Shown here one piece after another: positions 17,457 to 25,610 of a stretch of DNA of 64,000 bases. Below the pieces are notes generated by a model. It was not told the origin of the DNA, searched no databases, and worked only from the letters and a program-made list of their open reading frames with translations. Both the position numbers and the translations under genes were made by a program. This DNA comes from Sorangium cellulosum. GTDB taxonomy: Bacteria > Myxococcota_A > Polyangia > Polyangiales > Polyangiaceae. The stretch's first letter is position 1. Every line of letters starts with the position of its first letter. The stretch lies in the NCBI RefSeq assembly GCF_002950945.1, contig NZ_CP012673.1:10864501-10928500 (forward strand). Reading direction: 5' to 3'.

Positions 17457-19078
17457 GCTCCCCCCCACACCGCGTCGATCGCCTCCCGCAGCGAGTCGAC
17501 GAAGACGACGCTCAGCTTGCCCTCGATCTCGCGCGGCAGGGTTCGGATCGTGACCAGGCACCGCCGCGGCGCGATGACGGTGCGGACGTCGCCCAGGTAC
17601 GCCGCGAGCAGCTTCTCGGCGAGGCCGGCCACCGGCATGACCGCGCCGTCGAGCGAGATCTGCCCCGTGGCGGCGAGCGCCCCGGGGAGCGGCCTGCCCT
17701 TGTAGGCCGAGAGCGCGGCCAGGGTGAGCGCGATCCCGGCCGACGCGCCCTCCTTGCGGAAGTCCGCGTCCGCGTAGTGCAGGTGGAGGTCGCGCTCCAC
17801 GACCTGCGCCTCGATGCCGAGCTGCCTCGCGCGCGCCTTGAGCAGCGAGTGCGCCACCCGGGCGGCCTCCTGCCCGGACCCGTGCACGTTCCCGGTGATG
17901 CGCAGCTCCCCGCGCCCGGGCACCGCCTCGGCCTGGAGCGGCGAGACGATGCCGCCCGTCGGGTTCCAGGCGAGGGCGCCGATGCGCCCGGCGGCGGGCG
18001 CGCCGTCCGCGGCCGGCCGCTCGGGCGCCCTCACGGCGGCGATCTTCGCGCTCAGGAAGACCTCCGGCCGGATCGCCATCGCGGCCTCGTACCGGCCGAG
18101 CGCGTCGTCCGGCCGGCCCAGCTGGTGGAGCGCGTCGCCCAGCGCCTCCAGCACGGCCGCGTCGTCCGGCGCGAGCGCGGCGGCCGCGGCGAGCGCGGCC
18201 TCCGCCTCGCCGGCCCTGCCCGCCTCGAGCGCGATCTCGCCGAGCCGCGCCCACGCCGTCGCCGCCTCGGGCGCGCGCTCCGGGGCGGCGCCGAGCGCGC
18301 GCCGGAGCGCGGCCTCCGCGATCGCGCGATCGCCGCCGATCAGCGCGATCTCGGCCCGCAGCAGCTCGAACACGGGCGTCGCCCGCGCGCCTTCCGGCGC
18401 GGTCACGAGCGCGCGCTTGGCGCCGGCGATGTCCCCCGCGCGCAGCGCTACAAGGGCCGCGCGCAGCGGCCCGGCGCGCACGGCCTCCGCCCACGGCGGC
18501 CTGTCCAGCGCCCGCTGCGCGCGCGCGAGCACGGCCGCGGTCCCCTCGGTCAGCGGCGATCGCAGCACGCCGGCCACCTGCCCCGTCTGCGCCCGGACGG
18601 CCTGCATCCGGCCCGAGAGCTCCGCGTCCGGCGCCGCCCCGCCCCGGGCGTGCTCGATGTGCCGCGCCGCGCGCGCGGCGAGCCCGTGTACGATGCACAG
18701 GTCGATCACGCGCAGCCTGCGCGAGCGGTGCGCCCCGTCGACGCGCAGCGCCTCTTCCAGGTGCAGGATCGCCTCGTCGTACCGGCCCGCGTCGGCCAGC
18801 AGGTCCGAGAGCTCCTCGCGCGCCGCCGCGTCGTCCGGATCGCGCTGCACGGCCTCGGCGAGCGCGCGCTCCGCGAGCACGGGCCGCTCCTGCGCGCGGT
18901 ACGTGCGCGACAGGAGCCGGCGCGCGGCGGCGTGTGCGGGGTCGAGCGCGAGCGCCCGCACGAGCTGCTTCTCGGCGCCGTCGAGATCGCCCTCGTTGAA
19001 GAGGGCCTCGCCCAGCTCGTACCGGGCCGCCGGGTCCTCCGGCGAGAGCAGCACCCGCCGCTTCTTGTCGGTCAACAT
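17453..19078 (-). CDS. TPR protein fused to a Lon-type (S16) protease domain without AAA+ module
   Basis: 541 residues. Residues 10-330 are TPR repeats (RYELGEALFNEGDLDGAEKQLVRAL; DELSDLLADAGRYDEAILHLEEAL-type units). Residues ~350-540 match the Lon proteolytic domain: NVHGSGQEAARVAHSLLKA, then the nucleophile motif EGASAGIALTLA (Ser of the Ser-Lys dyad) and the general-base motif GLAEKLLAAYLGD (Lys). Both dyad residues are present, so the protease is probably active. Canonical Lon has an N-domain and AAA+ ATPase instead of TPRs; here unfolding power would have to come from elsewhere, plausibly the adjacent Hsp70/J pair. It starts 37 bp after the dnaK-like gene. Confidence 0.85.
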   Translation of the reverse strand: MLTDKKRRVLLSPEDPAARYELGEALFNEGDLDGAEKQLVRALALDPAHAAARRLLSRTYRAQERPVLAERALAEAVQRDPDDAAAREELSDLLADAGRYDEAILHLEEALRVDGAHRSRRLRVIDLCIVHGLAARAARHIEHARGGAAPDAELSGRMQAVRAQTGQVAGVLRSPLTEGTAAVLARAQRALDRPPWAEAVRAGPLRAALVALRAGDIAGAKRALVTAPEGARATPVFELLRAEIALIGGDRAIAEAALRRALGAAPERAPEAATAWARLGEIALEAGRAGEAEAALAAAAALAPDDAAVLEALGDALHQLGRPDDALGRYEAAMAIRPEVFLSAKIAAVRAPERPAADGAPAAGRIGALAWNPTGGIVSPLQAEAVPGRGELRITGNVHGSGQEAARVAHSLLKARARQLGIEAQVVERDLHLHYADADFRKEGASAGIALTLAALSAYKGRPLPGALAATGQISLDGAVMPVAGLAEKLLAAYLGDVRTVIAPRRCLVTIRTLPREIEGKLSVVFVDSLREAIDAVWGGA

Positions 19079-19115
19079 CCGCGCTCCACGCCCGAGGGCC
19101 TCCGGTCGTCCACCG

Positions 19116-20903
19116 TCACTCCAGCGCGAAGAGCACGTCCGTCAGCCGCGCCTCGTGCCGCGCGACCGCCGCCCGGTCGCCCGCCTTCATCGCCTGCTCC
19201 AGCGCCGTGATCACCGCGCCGAGCTCCGCCGCCTGCGCGGCGGGCAGGCCCGCGAGCCTGCGCTTCCCGGCCGCCAGGAGCTCCCCCTCGGGCGCGGCGG
19301 CCGCCTCCGCCGCCGGCGGCGCCGCGGCCGGCGTCGGCGCCGCCAGGGTCGACGCCGCGGCGCCCGCCGGCCTTCCGGGCGCCCACTCGCGATCCAGCCG
19401 CGCCGCCGAGGACGTGCGCTCCTCGATCGACATGCGCTCGGGTGACTTGTCGATCGTGATCGACGCCTCTTTCCCGGTCGACAGCACCTTCGTCGTCACC
19501 TGGAGGATGCCGTTGATGTCGTACGAGAACGTGATCGCCACCTTCTGCGAGCCCTTCGGCCCCGGCGGGATGCCCTCGACCGTGTATTGCCCGAGGAACA
19601 CGTTGTTGCGCACCATGCGCGCGTCGCCCTGGAACACGCGCACCTCCACCACGCGCTGCTGGTCGCCGGCCGTCGCGTAGATCTCGGTGCGCGACACGGG
19701 CACCGTCGAGTTGCGCGGGATGATCGGCGAGAACATCCCCCCGACGATCTGCGAGCCCGCGGTCGCCGACACCTCCACCCCGAGGGTGAACGGGCACACG
19801 TCGGTGATCATGATCCCGGTTTGCGCCGAGATCGCGCCCGTCTTCAGCCCCGCCTGCACGGCCGCGCCCAGCGCCACCGCCTCGTCCGGGTCCACCCCGC
19901 GCCGCGGCTCCTTGCCGAACAGCTCCGCCACCATGCGCCGCACGAGCGGCACACGCGACGAGCCGCCCACGAGCACGACCTCGGCCACGCCGCGGGCCTC
20001 GACCTTCGCGTCCGCGAGGGCCGACCGCACCGACTCCAGCGTGGATCGCACGAGCGGCTCGATGCGCTCCTCGAGCGTGCGCCGCGACACCTCCACCTCG
20101 AACGACACGGGCGCGCCGCCGCGCACGGCGATGCCGCCCAGCGACACGATCGCCGCCTCGCTCCCCGAGAGCTGCCGCTTCGCCTCCTCGGCCGCGGAGA
20201 GCACGCGCGCCCGGAGGCGCGGATCGCGCCGCGCGTCGACCGCGTGGGTGCGCTCCATCTCCTCGAAGATCCAGTCGGCGAGGGAGCGATCGAAGTCGCC
20301 GCCGCCGAGCCGGTTGTTCCCTGCCGACGCCTTCACCTCGAGCACGCCCTCGTACATCTCGAGCACCGAGACGTCGAACGTGCCGCCGCCGAGGTCGTAC
20401 ACGACGACCGTCTGCTCCTTGTCGAGGTGGTCGAGCCCGTACGCGAGCGCCGCGGCCGTCGGCTCGTTCAGGATGCGGTCGACGCGCAGCCCCGCGAGTT
20501 GCCCGGCGTCCTTGGTCGCCTGCCGCTGCGCGTCGGTGAAGTACGCGGGCACGGTCACCACGGCCTCGTCGACGGCCTCGCCGAAGAAGCGCTCCGCGTC
20601 CTCCTTCAGCGCGCGCAGGACGAGGGCCGATATCTCGGTCGGCGAGTATGTGCGTTCGCCCAGCCGCACGCGCTCGGCGCTGCCCATGAGCCGCTTCACC
20701 TCGGCCACGGTGCGCTCCGGGGCCACGGTGAGCTGGCCTTTCGCCGCGTCGCCCACGAGCAGCCGGCCGCGCGCGTCGAGCCCCACGACCGACGGTGTCA
20801 TCCTCGCGCCGGTCGCGGCCGGGATGATCCGCGGGCGCTCACCGTCCATGAACGCCACGAGCGAGTTCGTCGTACCGAGATCGATCCCAACAATACGTGC
20901 CAT
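19116..20903 (-). CDS. dnaK: Hsp70 (DnaK-like) chaperone, first gene of the operon
   Basis: 595 residues from ATG 20903. The nucleotide-binding domain is intact: VGIDLGTTNSLVAF (phosphate 1), VVTVPAYFTDAQRQATKDAG, LNEPTAAALAYG, VVYDLGGGTFDVSVLE (phosphate 2), EVVLVGGSSRVP (adenosine). The substrate-binding domain begins around residue 390. The C-terminus departs from housekeeping DnaK: after ~505 a low-complexity Ala/Pro linker replaces most of the helical lid, followed by a short helix pair. This suggests a specialised paralogue rather than the general chaperone, which is normally beside grpE/dnaJ. Here the neighbours are a TPR-Lon protease and a membrane J-protein. The symbol denotes family only. 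Confidence 0.93.
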   Translation of the reverse strand: MARIVGIDLGTTNSLVAFMDGERPRIIPAATGARMTPSVVGLDARGRLLVGDAAKGQLTVAPERTVAEVKRLMGSAERVRLGERTYSPTEISALVLRALKEDAERFFGEAVDEAVVTVPAYFTDAQRQATKDAGQLAGLRVDRILNEPTAAALAYGLDHLDKEQTVVVYDLGGGTFDVSVLEMYEGVLEVKASAGNNRLGGGDFDRSLADWIFEEMERTHAVDARRDPRLRARVLSAAEEAKRQLSGSEAAIVSLGGIAVRGGAPVSFEVEVSRRTLEERIEPLVRSTLESVRSALADAKVEARGVAEVVLVGGSSRVPLVRRMVAELFGKEPRRGVDPDEAVALGAAVQAGLKTGAISAQTGIMITDVCPFTLGVEVSATAGSQIVGGMFSPIIPRNSTVPVSRTEIYATAGDQQRVVEVRVFQGDARMVRNNVFLGQYTVEGIPPGPKGSQKVAITFSYDINGILQVTTKVLSTGKEASITIDKSPERMSIEERTSSAARLDREWAPGRPAGAAASTLAAPTPAAAPPAAEAAAAPEGELLAAGKRRLAGLPAAQAAELGAVITALEQAMKAGDRAAVARHEARLTDVLFALE

Positions 20904-20932
20904 CGCGAAAGCGCTCCCTCGGCCTCGTGATC

Positions 20933-20962
20933 GTCGTACGCGCCGTCGCCTCGTCACGTCAA
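20933..20962 (-). promoter_or_regulatory. candidate promoter of the Hsp70 operon
   Basis: Reading toward the Hsp70 start, TTGACG (20962-20957) is followed after 18 bp by TACGAC (20938-20933), about 30 bp before ATG 20903. The -35 is close to consensus and the -10 is weak. No sigma-32-type element or CIRCE inverted repeat is visible. Confidence 0.3.
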
Positions 20963-21198
20963 CACGCCAGCACCAATGCGATGTCGCCGGGCGGCGCCGC
21001 GCGCCGGAGCCATGCCTCGCCCCTCACGGGGAGCGCGGCGAGCACGTTGCCATTCCACGGAGGGAGGTGTGGGACTCATGAGCGAGCGGCGATTGAAGAC
21101 GGCGGACACCGCAGGTCGAGCGAGCATGAGCCCAGTACGTTGTCCTCGCGTTGTTCGTGCTGGGGGTGGCGGCCTGTGGGGTCGGCCTCGCGCACGCC

Positions 21199-22452
21199 TC
21201 AGCGCAGGGCCCGCGCGAGCGACGCCTCGTCGATCTCCTCCTCCGCCGCCAGCTCGAGCGCCGCGCGGAGCCCGTCGTCGACCGTCGCCTCGGCGGCGAC
21301 GCGGATGTGCTCCTGCGCCTCGGGGTGCCCGGCGATCCGCAGGAGGAGGGCGGCGCCGATCCGGCGATCCTGCGGGGCCTTCGCGTCGCCGAGGGTGCCG
21401 AGCGCGTCCTCCGGGGTCATGCCGGCCGCGCGGTAGTCGCCGGCGCCGAGCAGCTTGCGGAGGTCCTCGCGCCACGCCGCGACGTCGCGCCCGCACCGGT
21501 CCAGCGCCTCGACGCCGCGCCGGGCCTCGCCCCCCGCCGCGCGCCGCTGCGCCTCGCGGATGCGCTGCGCGAGCGCCTCGGCCAGGCCGTTCCCCGCCCG
21601 GAGCGCGACCGGACGATCCTCGCGCCGGCCGAAGAGGAAGAGCTGTTCATAGTACGTCTCCACCCCGGTGAGCTCGGCGTAGGGAAGCCAGGTGGTCGAG
21701 AAGGGGCGCACCACGCGCACGCCGTCGCTCCCGATCACGATCTGCACGGGGCGAGCGGCGCGGCGGAGCAACCAGGTGGGCACCAGGCTGAGGGCCAGCC
21801 ACGCCGCGGTCACCCCGGCGAAGGAGCGGGCGCCGTGGGCCGCGATGAACGGCAGGAGCGCGATGAACCCGAGGAACATGAAGACCGGCAGGCTGAGGCA
21901 GCCCGCCACGAGCTCGCCGCTGGGGCTGCCGAGCGAGACCGCGACGCGCCGCTCTGCCGCGCCGAGCCCGAGGGCCACGAGCAGCCGTGCGCCTTCCTCC
22001 TCGGTCGCGACCCGCAGCTCGAGCAGCTGCCCGCGCCGGAGCTGGAGCTCGACCCGGGAGAGAGGCCCAGGCACGACCAGGCCGGAGCGGATCCCGGCGC
22101 GCGGGATCCAGCGGCTCTCGTCGCCGCGGCCGAGGCGCAGGCCGGCCGGGCCGGCGGCCACACGCAGCGGCCCCCAGAGTTGCTCGGGCGCGCGGGAGAC
22201 GATGAGGCTCGCCAGCGCGAGCGCGACGGCGACGGGCAAGGAGATGCCGCTCAGCGCCATGGCCGCACGAGCCGTGCTGCCGAGGCTCCGATCGCCGAGC
22301 ACCTCGCCGAGGAGGGCGATGAGCACGCCCGTGATGAGGGGCCCCACGGCCGAGAGCAGGGAGAGGATGCCGAGGACGTGGACGAGGCCGCGGTGGTGCC
22401 TCGCGGCGTGGTGGCTCGTGCCCTCGAAGGGAAGTCGGGAGGAGGGCGGCAC
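21199..22452 (-). CDS. polytopic membrane protein of unknown function
   Basis: 417 residues. Hydrophobic segments occur at ~24-48 (VLGILSLLSAVGPLITGVLIALLG), ~62-84 (AMALSGISLPVAVALALASLIV), ~185-212 (CLSLPVFMFLGFIALLPFIAA) and ~217-232 (AWLALSLVPTWLL). Between and after them lie two PH-like beta-rich soluble blocks (LRVAAGPAGLRLGRG..., VQIVIGSDGVRVVRPFSTTWLPYAELTGVETYY). The C-terminal ~120 residues are helical, with repeat-like units (GTLGDAKAPQDRRIGAALLLRIAG). The layout resembles bacterial PH-domain membrane proteins, but no family is certain. It has no operon partner; the downstream Hsp70 operon has its own promoter region. Confidence 0.65.
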   Translation of the reverse strand: MPPSSRLPFEGTSHHAARHHRGLVHVLGILSLLSAVGPLITGVLIALLGEVLGDRSLGSTARAAMALSGISLPVAVALALASLIVSRAPEQLWGPLRVAAGPAGLRLGRGDESRWIPRAGIRSGLVVPGPLSRVELQLRRGQLLELRVATEEEGARLLVALGLGAAERRVAVSLGSPSGELVAGCLSLPVFMFLGFIALLPFIAAHGARSFAGVTAAWLALSLVPTWLLRRAARPVQIVIGSDGVRVVRPFSTTWLPYAELTGVETYYEQLFLFGRREDRPVALRAGNGLAEALAQRIREAQRRAAGGEARRGVEALDRCGRDVAAWREDLRKLLGAGDYRAAGMTPEDALGTLGDAKAPQDRRIGAALLLRIAGHPEAQEHIRVAAEATVDDGLRAALELAAEEEIDEASLARALR

Positions 22453-22544
22453 GGGACGGGATTGTCACGCCGCCATCCCGGGCTGGCAACACGCGACGGC
22501 GCGGCGCGTTCGCCGGCGCCGTCCGGCGGCGCCGCCGCGCCGGA

Positions 22545-23552
22545 TTACGCGATGTTGCTCGGTCGGTACCAGTCGAAGTTGTTGGGGAACGGGAAGCTGT
22601 TGATCCCCAGGCTGATGCTGACGTCGAGCGCGCGGACGTGGTGCCACCAGCCGACCGGGATGAAGAGCGCCTCGCCCGGCTCGAGCACGACGTCCTTCAC
22701 GAGCACCGGATCCATGGGGTCCCGCTCCGGGTCGCGGCCGGCATACATCGCGCGCGCGCCCTCGAACAGCGACGTCTCGAACGGCGCGATCATGCGGTAG
22801 CGCTTCCGGCCGTACACCTGGCCGAAGAGGATGTTGGAGGTGTCGTAATGCAGCGGCGTGACGGTCCCCGCGGGCCCGAGCCACAGGGCCGAGCTGCCCA
22901 AGAGCCGCTGCGTGGCGCAGTAGCCGTCCGGCAGCACCACGTCGTTCAGCAGCGAGCCCAGCCTCGTGCGCTCGAGGACGCGGTTGTTGGCGACCATGTA
23001 GAAATCGTTCGTCTCCGCGCGCGCGGCCTCGACGCGCGCGACGAAATCGCGCAGCGGCGTGCTCTCCGTGTGCCGCGCGGCGTGCATGTCGTAATCGGGG
23101 TCGCTCTCCCGCCCCGTCGTGACGTCGACCGTGACGTCGCCGAAGTGCTCGGAGAGGTACGCCGGCGTCCACCGGCCGAACGCGGGCCAGCGGGTCACGA
23201 CGTCGGTCAGGATGACCGGCGTGTTCCCGGCGACGAAGACGTCGCGGAGCTCCGCCGCGGACACGCCGGAGCGCCGCGGGATCCCCGTCGGATCCAGCGC
23301 GGCCTGCGCCATCCTCTGCTGGAGCCGCACGAGCAGCTCGTGCCGCCGCGCCGCTCGGGCGAACGGCCGGGCGGCGACGAAGATGGGCGAGCGAACGATC
23401 GCCGCGATGAGCTCCTTCGCCTGGGCGCTGCTCACGCCCGCGGCCTGGAGCTGCTCCGAGACCACGCTCTCTTGCACGCCGCGCAAGAGGTTCTCCGTGG
23501 CCCAGCGCCACCATTCGGGTGCAACTTCCAGCGCGTTGTCCGGCTCGCCCAT
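22545..23552 (-). CDS. cupin_8/JmjC-type 2-oxoglutarate Fe(II) dioxygenase
   Basis: 335 residues. ATG 23552 is preferred because GAGG lies 8 bp upstream; an alternative ATG is at 23564. Residues ~1-110 are a helical region. The double-stranded beta-helix core follows (NTPVILTDVVTRWPAFGRW; HFGDVTVDVTTG). The iron ligands are visible: PLHYDTSN gives His-X-Asp at ~234-236 and PVGWWHHV the distal His at ~304. The family includes peptide and protein Asp/Asn/His/Arg hydroxylases. The gene lies 49 bp downstream of the repeat-rich peptide gene on the same strand, so that protein is a natural candidate substrate; this is inference. Confidence 0.88.
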   Translation of the reverse strand: MGEPDNALEVAPEWWRWATENLLRGVQESVVSEQLQAAGVSSAQAKELIAAIVRSPIFVAARPFARAARRHELLVRLQQRMAQAALDPTGIPRRSGVSAAELRDVFVAGNTPVILTDVVTRWPAFGRWTPAYLSEHFGDVTVDVTTGRESDPDYDMHAARHTESTPLRDFVARVEAARAETNDFYMVANNRVLERTRLGSLLNDVVLPDGYCATQRLLGSSALWLGPAGTVTPLHYDTSNILFGQVYGRKRYRMIAPFETSLFEGARAMYAGRDPERDPMDPVLVKDVVLEPGEALFIPVGWWHHVRALDVSISLGINSFPFPNNFDWYRPSNIA

Positions 23553-23601
23553 TTCAGACCTCATGACGCTCGAGGATGCATCGATGCGACAGGGAATCGA
23601 C

Positions 23602-24144
23602 CTACTCGCTCGGCGGCGGCATCGGCGGCGGCATCGGCGGGATGGGCCCGTCGTCCTCGTCCGCCTCCTCCGCCGGCGGCGGCATCGGCGGCGGCATCGG
23701 CGGGATGGGATCACATCCGTCGTCCACCGGCGGATGCATCGGCGGGATGACCTCGCTCTCCTCCTCCTCCTCCGGCGGCGGCATCGGCGGGATGGGATCA
23801 CCTCCGCCGTCCACCGGCGGATGCATCGGCGGGATGACCTCGCCTTCCCCGTCCGGCGGCGGCATCGGCGGGATGACCTCGCCTTCCCCGTCCGGCGGCG
23901 GCATCGGCGGGATCACATCCACGCCGCCATTGCCACAGTCGCCCTCGATCTGGCCCTGGGTGGTGCCCTGGTCACCATCATCCCCTTCCTGGTCGCCGCC
24001 CGGCGAGACACAGGCGATCGAGAGGACGGCTGCGGCCGCCGCGGCGGTCCGGGACACCACCCGGATCAGGGCCGGCGTTCGCGGCGGGGGAGTCGGCAGC
24101 GGCGACAACAAGGCCGCATCGTCGAAGCGAGAGAACTCGGACAT
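23602..24144 (-). CDS. leader-plus-repeat protein with seven [V/P]IPPM[P/H]PP units (possible modified-peptide precursor or lipoprotein)
   Basis: 180 residues from ATG 24144, with GGAGG 7 bp upstream. Residues 1-40 are polar/Pro-rich (MSEFSRFDDAALLSPL). A hydrophobic stretch RTAAAAAAVLSIAC follows; its Cys could be a lipobox (SIAC) or the end of a leader. From ~78 to the stop, seven units of [V/P]IPPM[P/H]PP are separated by acidic Gly/Glu/Asp spacers (PDGEGE, PVDGGGD, PEEEEESE, PVDDGCD). The last two units are extended (PPMPPPMPPP). The repeats end exactly at the stop codon. No homologue is recognised. The next gene encodes a cupin_8 dioxygenase able to hydroxylate peptides. It may be a multi-core RiPP-like precursor or a surface lipoprotein with a proline-rich stalk. 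Confidence 0.75.
   Translation of the reverse strand: MSEFSRFDDAALLSPLPTPPPRTPALIRVVSRTAAAAAAVLSIACVSPGGDQEGDDGDQGTTQGQIEGDCGNGGVDVIPPMPPPDGEGEVIPPMPPPDGEGEVIPPMHPPVDGGGDPIPPMPPPEEEEESEVIPPMHPPVDDGCDPIPPMPPPMPPPAEEADEDDGPIPPMPPPMPPPSE
23610..23920. repeat. imperfect tandem repeats encoding the IPPM modules
   Basis: Core units such as GGCGGCATCGGCGGGAT recur with 39-60 bp spacing across the 3' half of the peptide gene. Two adjacent 39-bp units at about 23840-23917 are almost identical, indicating recent duplication; the outer ones have diverged in the spacer. Confidence 0.8.
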
Positions 24145-24466
24145 AGAACCTCCGCGACCTTCCCAGTGCACAGCCGGTGCCACCTCCACGCCGCGGGATG
24201 GCCGCACTGTTCACCGTCGCGCGGCAATCCACGATCGGAAACACCGGTCACATCTGGCTCAAGGTGGCTCACCTGTCGGTGTGCCAGTGTGTTCTCCAGT
24301 CCGAGAGCCAGTGCCGAAGGCGAGCGTGTTCCCTGGCCGACGGTCGTCGGCAGCTGGATAAATCCAACGTGACGATATTCTCAGGCGCGAGCGTGCCGGT
24401 CTGCTCTCGAGCAGCGCAGCCGTACAGAGGCGTCGAGCACGACCGCGAACCGCTGGTCGCCTCCCA

Positions 24467-24648
24467 TCTTTCGTCCCTCGTCTTTCGTCCCTCGTCTTTC
24501 GTCCCTCGTCTTTCGTCCCTCGTCTTTCGTCCCTCGTCTTTCGTCCCTCGTCTTTCGTCCCTCGTCTTTCGTCCCTCGTCTTTCGTCCCTCGTCTTTCGT
24601 CCCTCGTCTTTCGTCCCTCGTCTTTCGTCCCTCGTCTTTCGTCCCTCG
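24467..24648. repeat. 13 perfect tandem copies of a 14-bp unit
   Basis: TCTTTCGTCCCTCG is repeated 13 times without a single mismatch (182 bp). The unit itself is two related heptamers. There are no unique spacers, so this is not a CRISPR array. Confidence 0.95.
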
Positions 24649-24869
24649 TCCTCGTGATCGTGATCGTGATCGATTCATATTCGTTCATGCTCGGCACGGG
24701 TCCGTCCCTCTTTTCGATGCAGGGTCTCGTTCGATGATTCGAAAGCATGGTTTTCTTCGATAAGAATCGATCACGATCACGATCACGATCACGAGGACGA
24801 GCACGAAAGACGAAAGACGAAAGACGAGGGACGAGGGACGAAAGACGAAAGACGAGGGACGAGGGACGA
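24649..24869. repeat. inverted-repeat structure next to the 14-bp array
   Basis: After the array comes TCCTCG(TGATCG)n ending near 24675. Its reverse complement AATCGATCACGATC... begins at 24765 and runs into GACGAAA/GACGAGG heptamers to 24869. These are the reverse complement of the array's heptamers in a different order. About 90 bp of unique sequence separates the arms. The whole could fold into a large cruciform or, if transcribed, a long hairpin. Confidence 0.8.
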
Positions 24870-24954
24870 CGCGGGGAGCGTGTCCCCCCTCGCGCAGCAT
24901 CCCGGCTCGCACGAAGCCAGGTCATTTCCCATTAGCTCACGCGATGAGCTCCTC

Positions 24955-25359
24955 TCACCGTGGATCCTCCACGTGCTGCGAGGTGCCCTCCAACGCCGGG
25001 AGCCAGTGCTCGCGACGTTTGATCCAGATCTCCTGTCCCGGGACGAGATCCGTCGGCGCGTCATCCAGACACCCCAGCTTGACCTCGACCTCGCCCTGCT
25101 CCTCGCGCAGCGAGAACAGCCGCGACCCGCACGTCGGGCAGAAGCTGCGCCCGTCCCAGCACCTCGTCTCGCCCTCGGTCTCGAAGCTCGCCCACGGCCA
25201 CACGGCGTACGGCATGAAGACGCTGCCCGTCTCTTTCCGGCACGACGTGCAGTGGCACAGCCCCACGAGCATGGGCTCGCCACGGAGCCGAAAGCGCACT
25301 GCCCCGCAGGAGCAGCTGCCGCTCCGGACACGCTCGATCTCGGTTTGCATCTCTGGCAT
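24955..25359 (-). CDS. GFA/CENP-V-family zinc protein
   Basis: 134 residues. ATG 25359 is chosen because GGAGG lies 5 bp upstream; ATG 25371 is also in frame. The zinc-binding set of the glutathione-dependent formaldehyde-activating (GFA/DUF636) family is complete: CSCGAVRFRL, GLCHCTSCRKETG and CPTCGSRLF. GFA proteins have a cysteine-rich fold with structural and catalytic zinc sites. Few have proven activity, and most are annotated as putative GSH-S-hydroxymethyl synthases or carbon-sulfur lyases. The gene is divergent from the azlC-like gene. Confidence 0.88.
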   Translation of the reverse strand: MPEMQTEIERVRSGSCSCGAVRFRLRGEPMLVGLCHCTSCRKETGSVFMPYAVWPWASFETEGETRCWDGRSFCPTCGSRLFSLREEQGEVEVKLGCLDDAPTDLVPGQEIWIKRREHWLPALEGTSQHVEDPR

Positions 25360-25610
25360 CTCTGCCTCCATCCAGGGCGAGCAGGATACGACACCCCGCG
25401 TCGGTCGAGCCCCACGACCTCCTACCACGGCGCGGCGCCGTGCGGCTCTCCCCTCCTTCCTCTCCTCCCCTCCCCCTTCACCTCCTCACTTACCCCCTCG
25501 GCGGCGTCCGACTGCCCGCTCTCCGTTCGGTCGTGTGGAACCCCTGCGAGGCCGCCACGAGGGCCTTGACGCTCGCGCGCCGCTCGACTTCCTACCCCCG
25601 AGCGCCACGC

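Larger units (their letters stand above)
24145..24954. other. 810-bp non-coding region holding a large repeat cluster
   Basis: Between the divergent repeat-peptide gene and the GFA gene. The left part (24145-24466) shows nothing beyond promoter space. The centre and right hold the 14-bp tandem array and its inverted relative. Open frames crossing the array on both strands are products of the repeat and not genes. Confidence 0.7.

Noticed and set aside
21078..21200. Signal-peptide-like plus-strand fragment (VVLALFVLGVAACGVGLAHAS) upstream of the membrane protein stop
   Set aside because: It lacks an in-frame ATG after a preceding TGA and runs into sequence antisense to a real gene. At most a relic.
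22514..22536. Terminator hairpin (GGCGCC stems) between the membrane protein and the dioxygenase gene
   Set aside because: Short GC palindromes are expected by chance at this composition and there is no T-tract.
24467..24648. CRISPR array
   Set aside because: The units are contiguous with no unique spacers, and no cas genes are nearby.
24269..24925. Open frames on both strands through the 14-bp array
   Set aside because: 14-bp units cycle through all three frames and happen to lack stops; the products (RRGTKDEGRKTRDE-like) are repeat artefacts and no ribosome site or signal is present.
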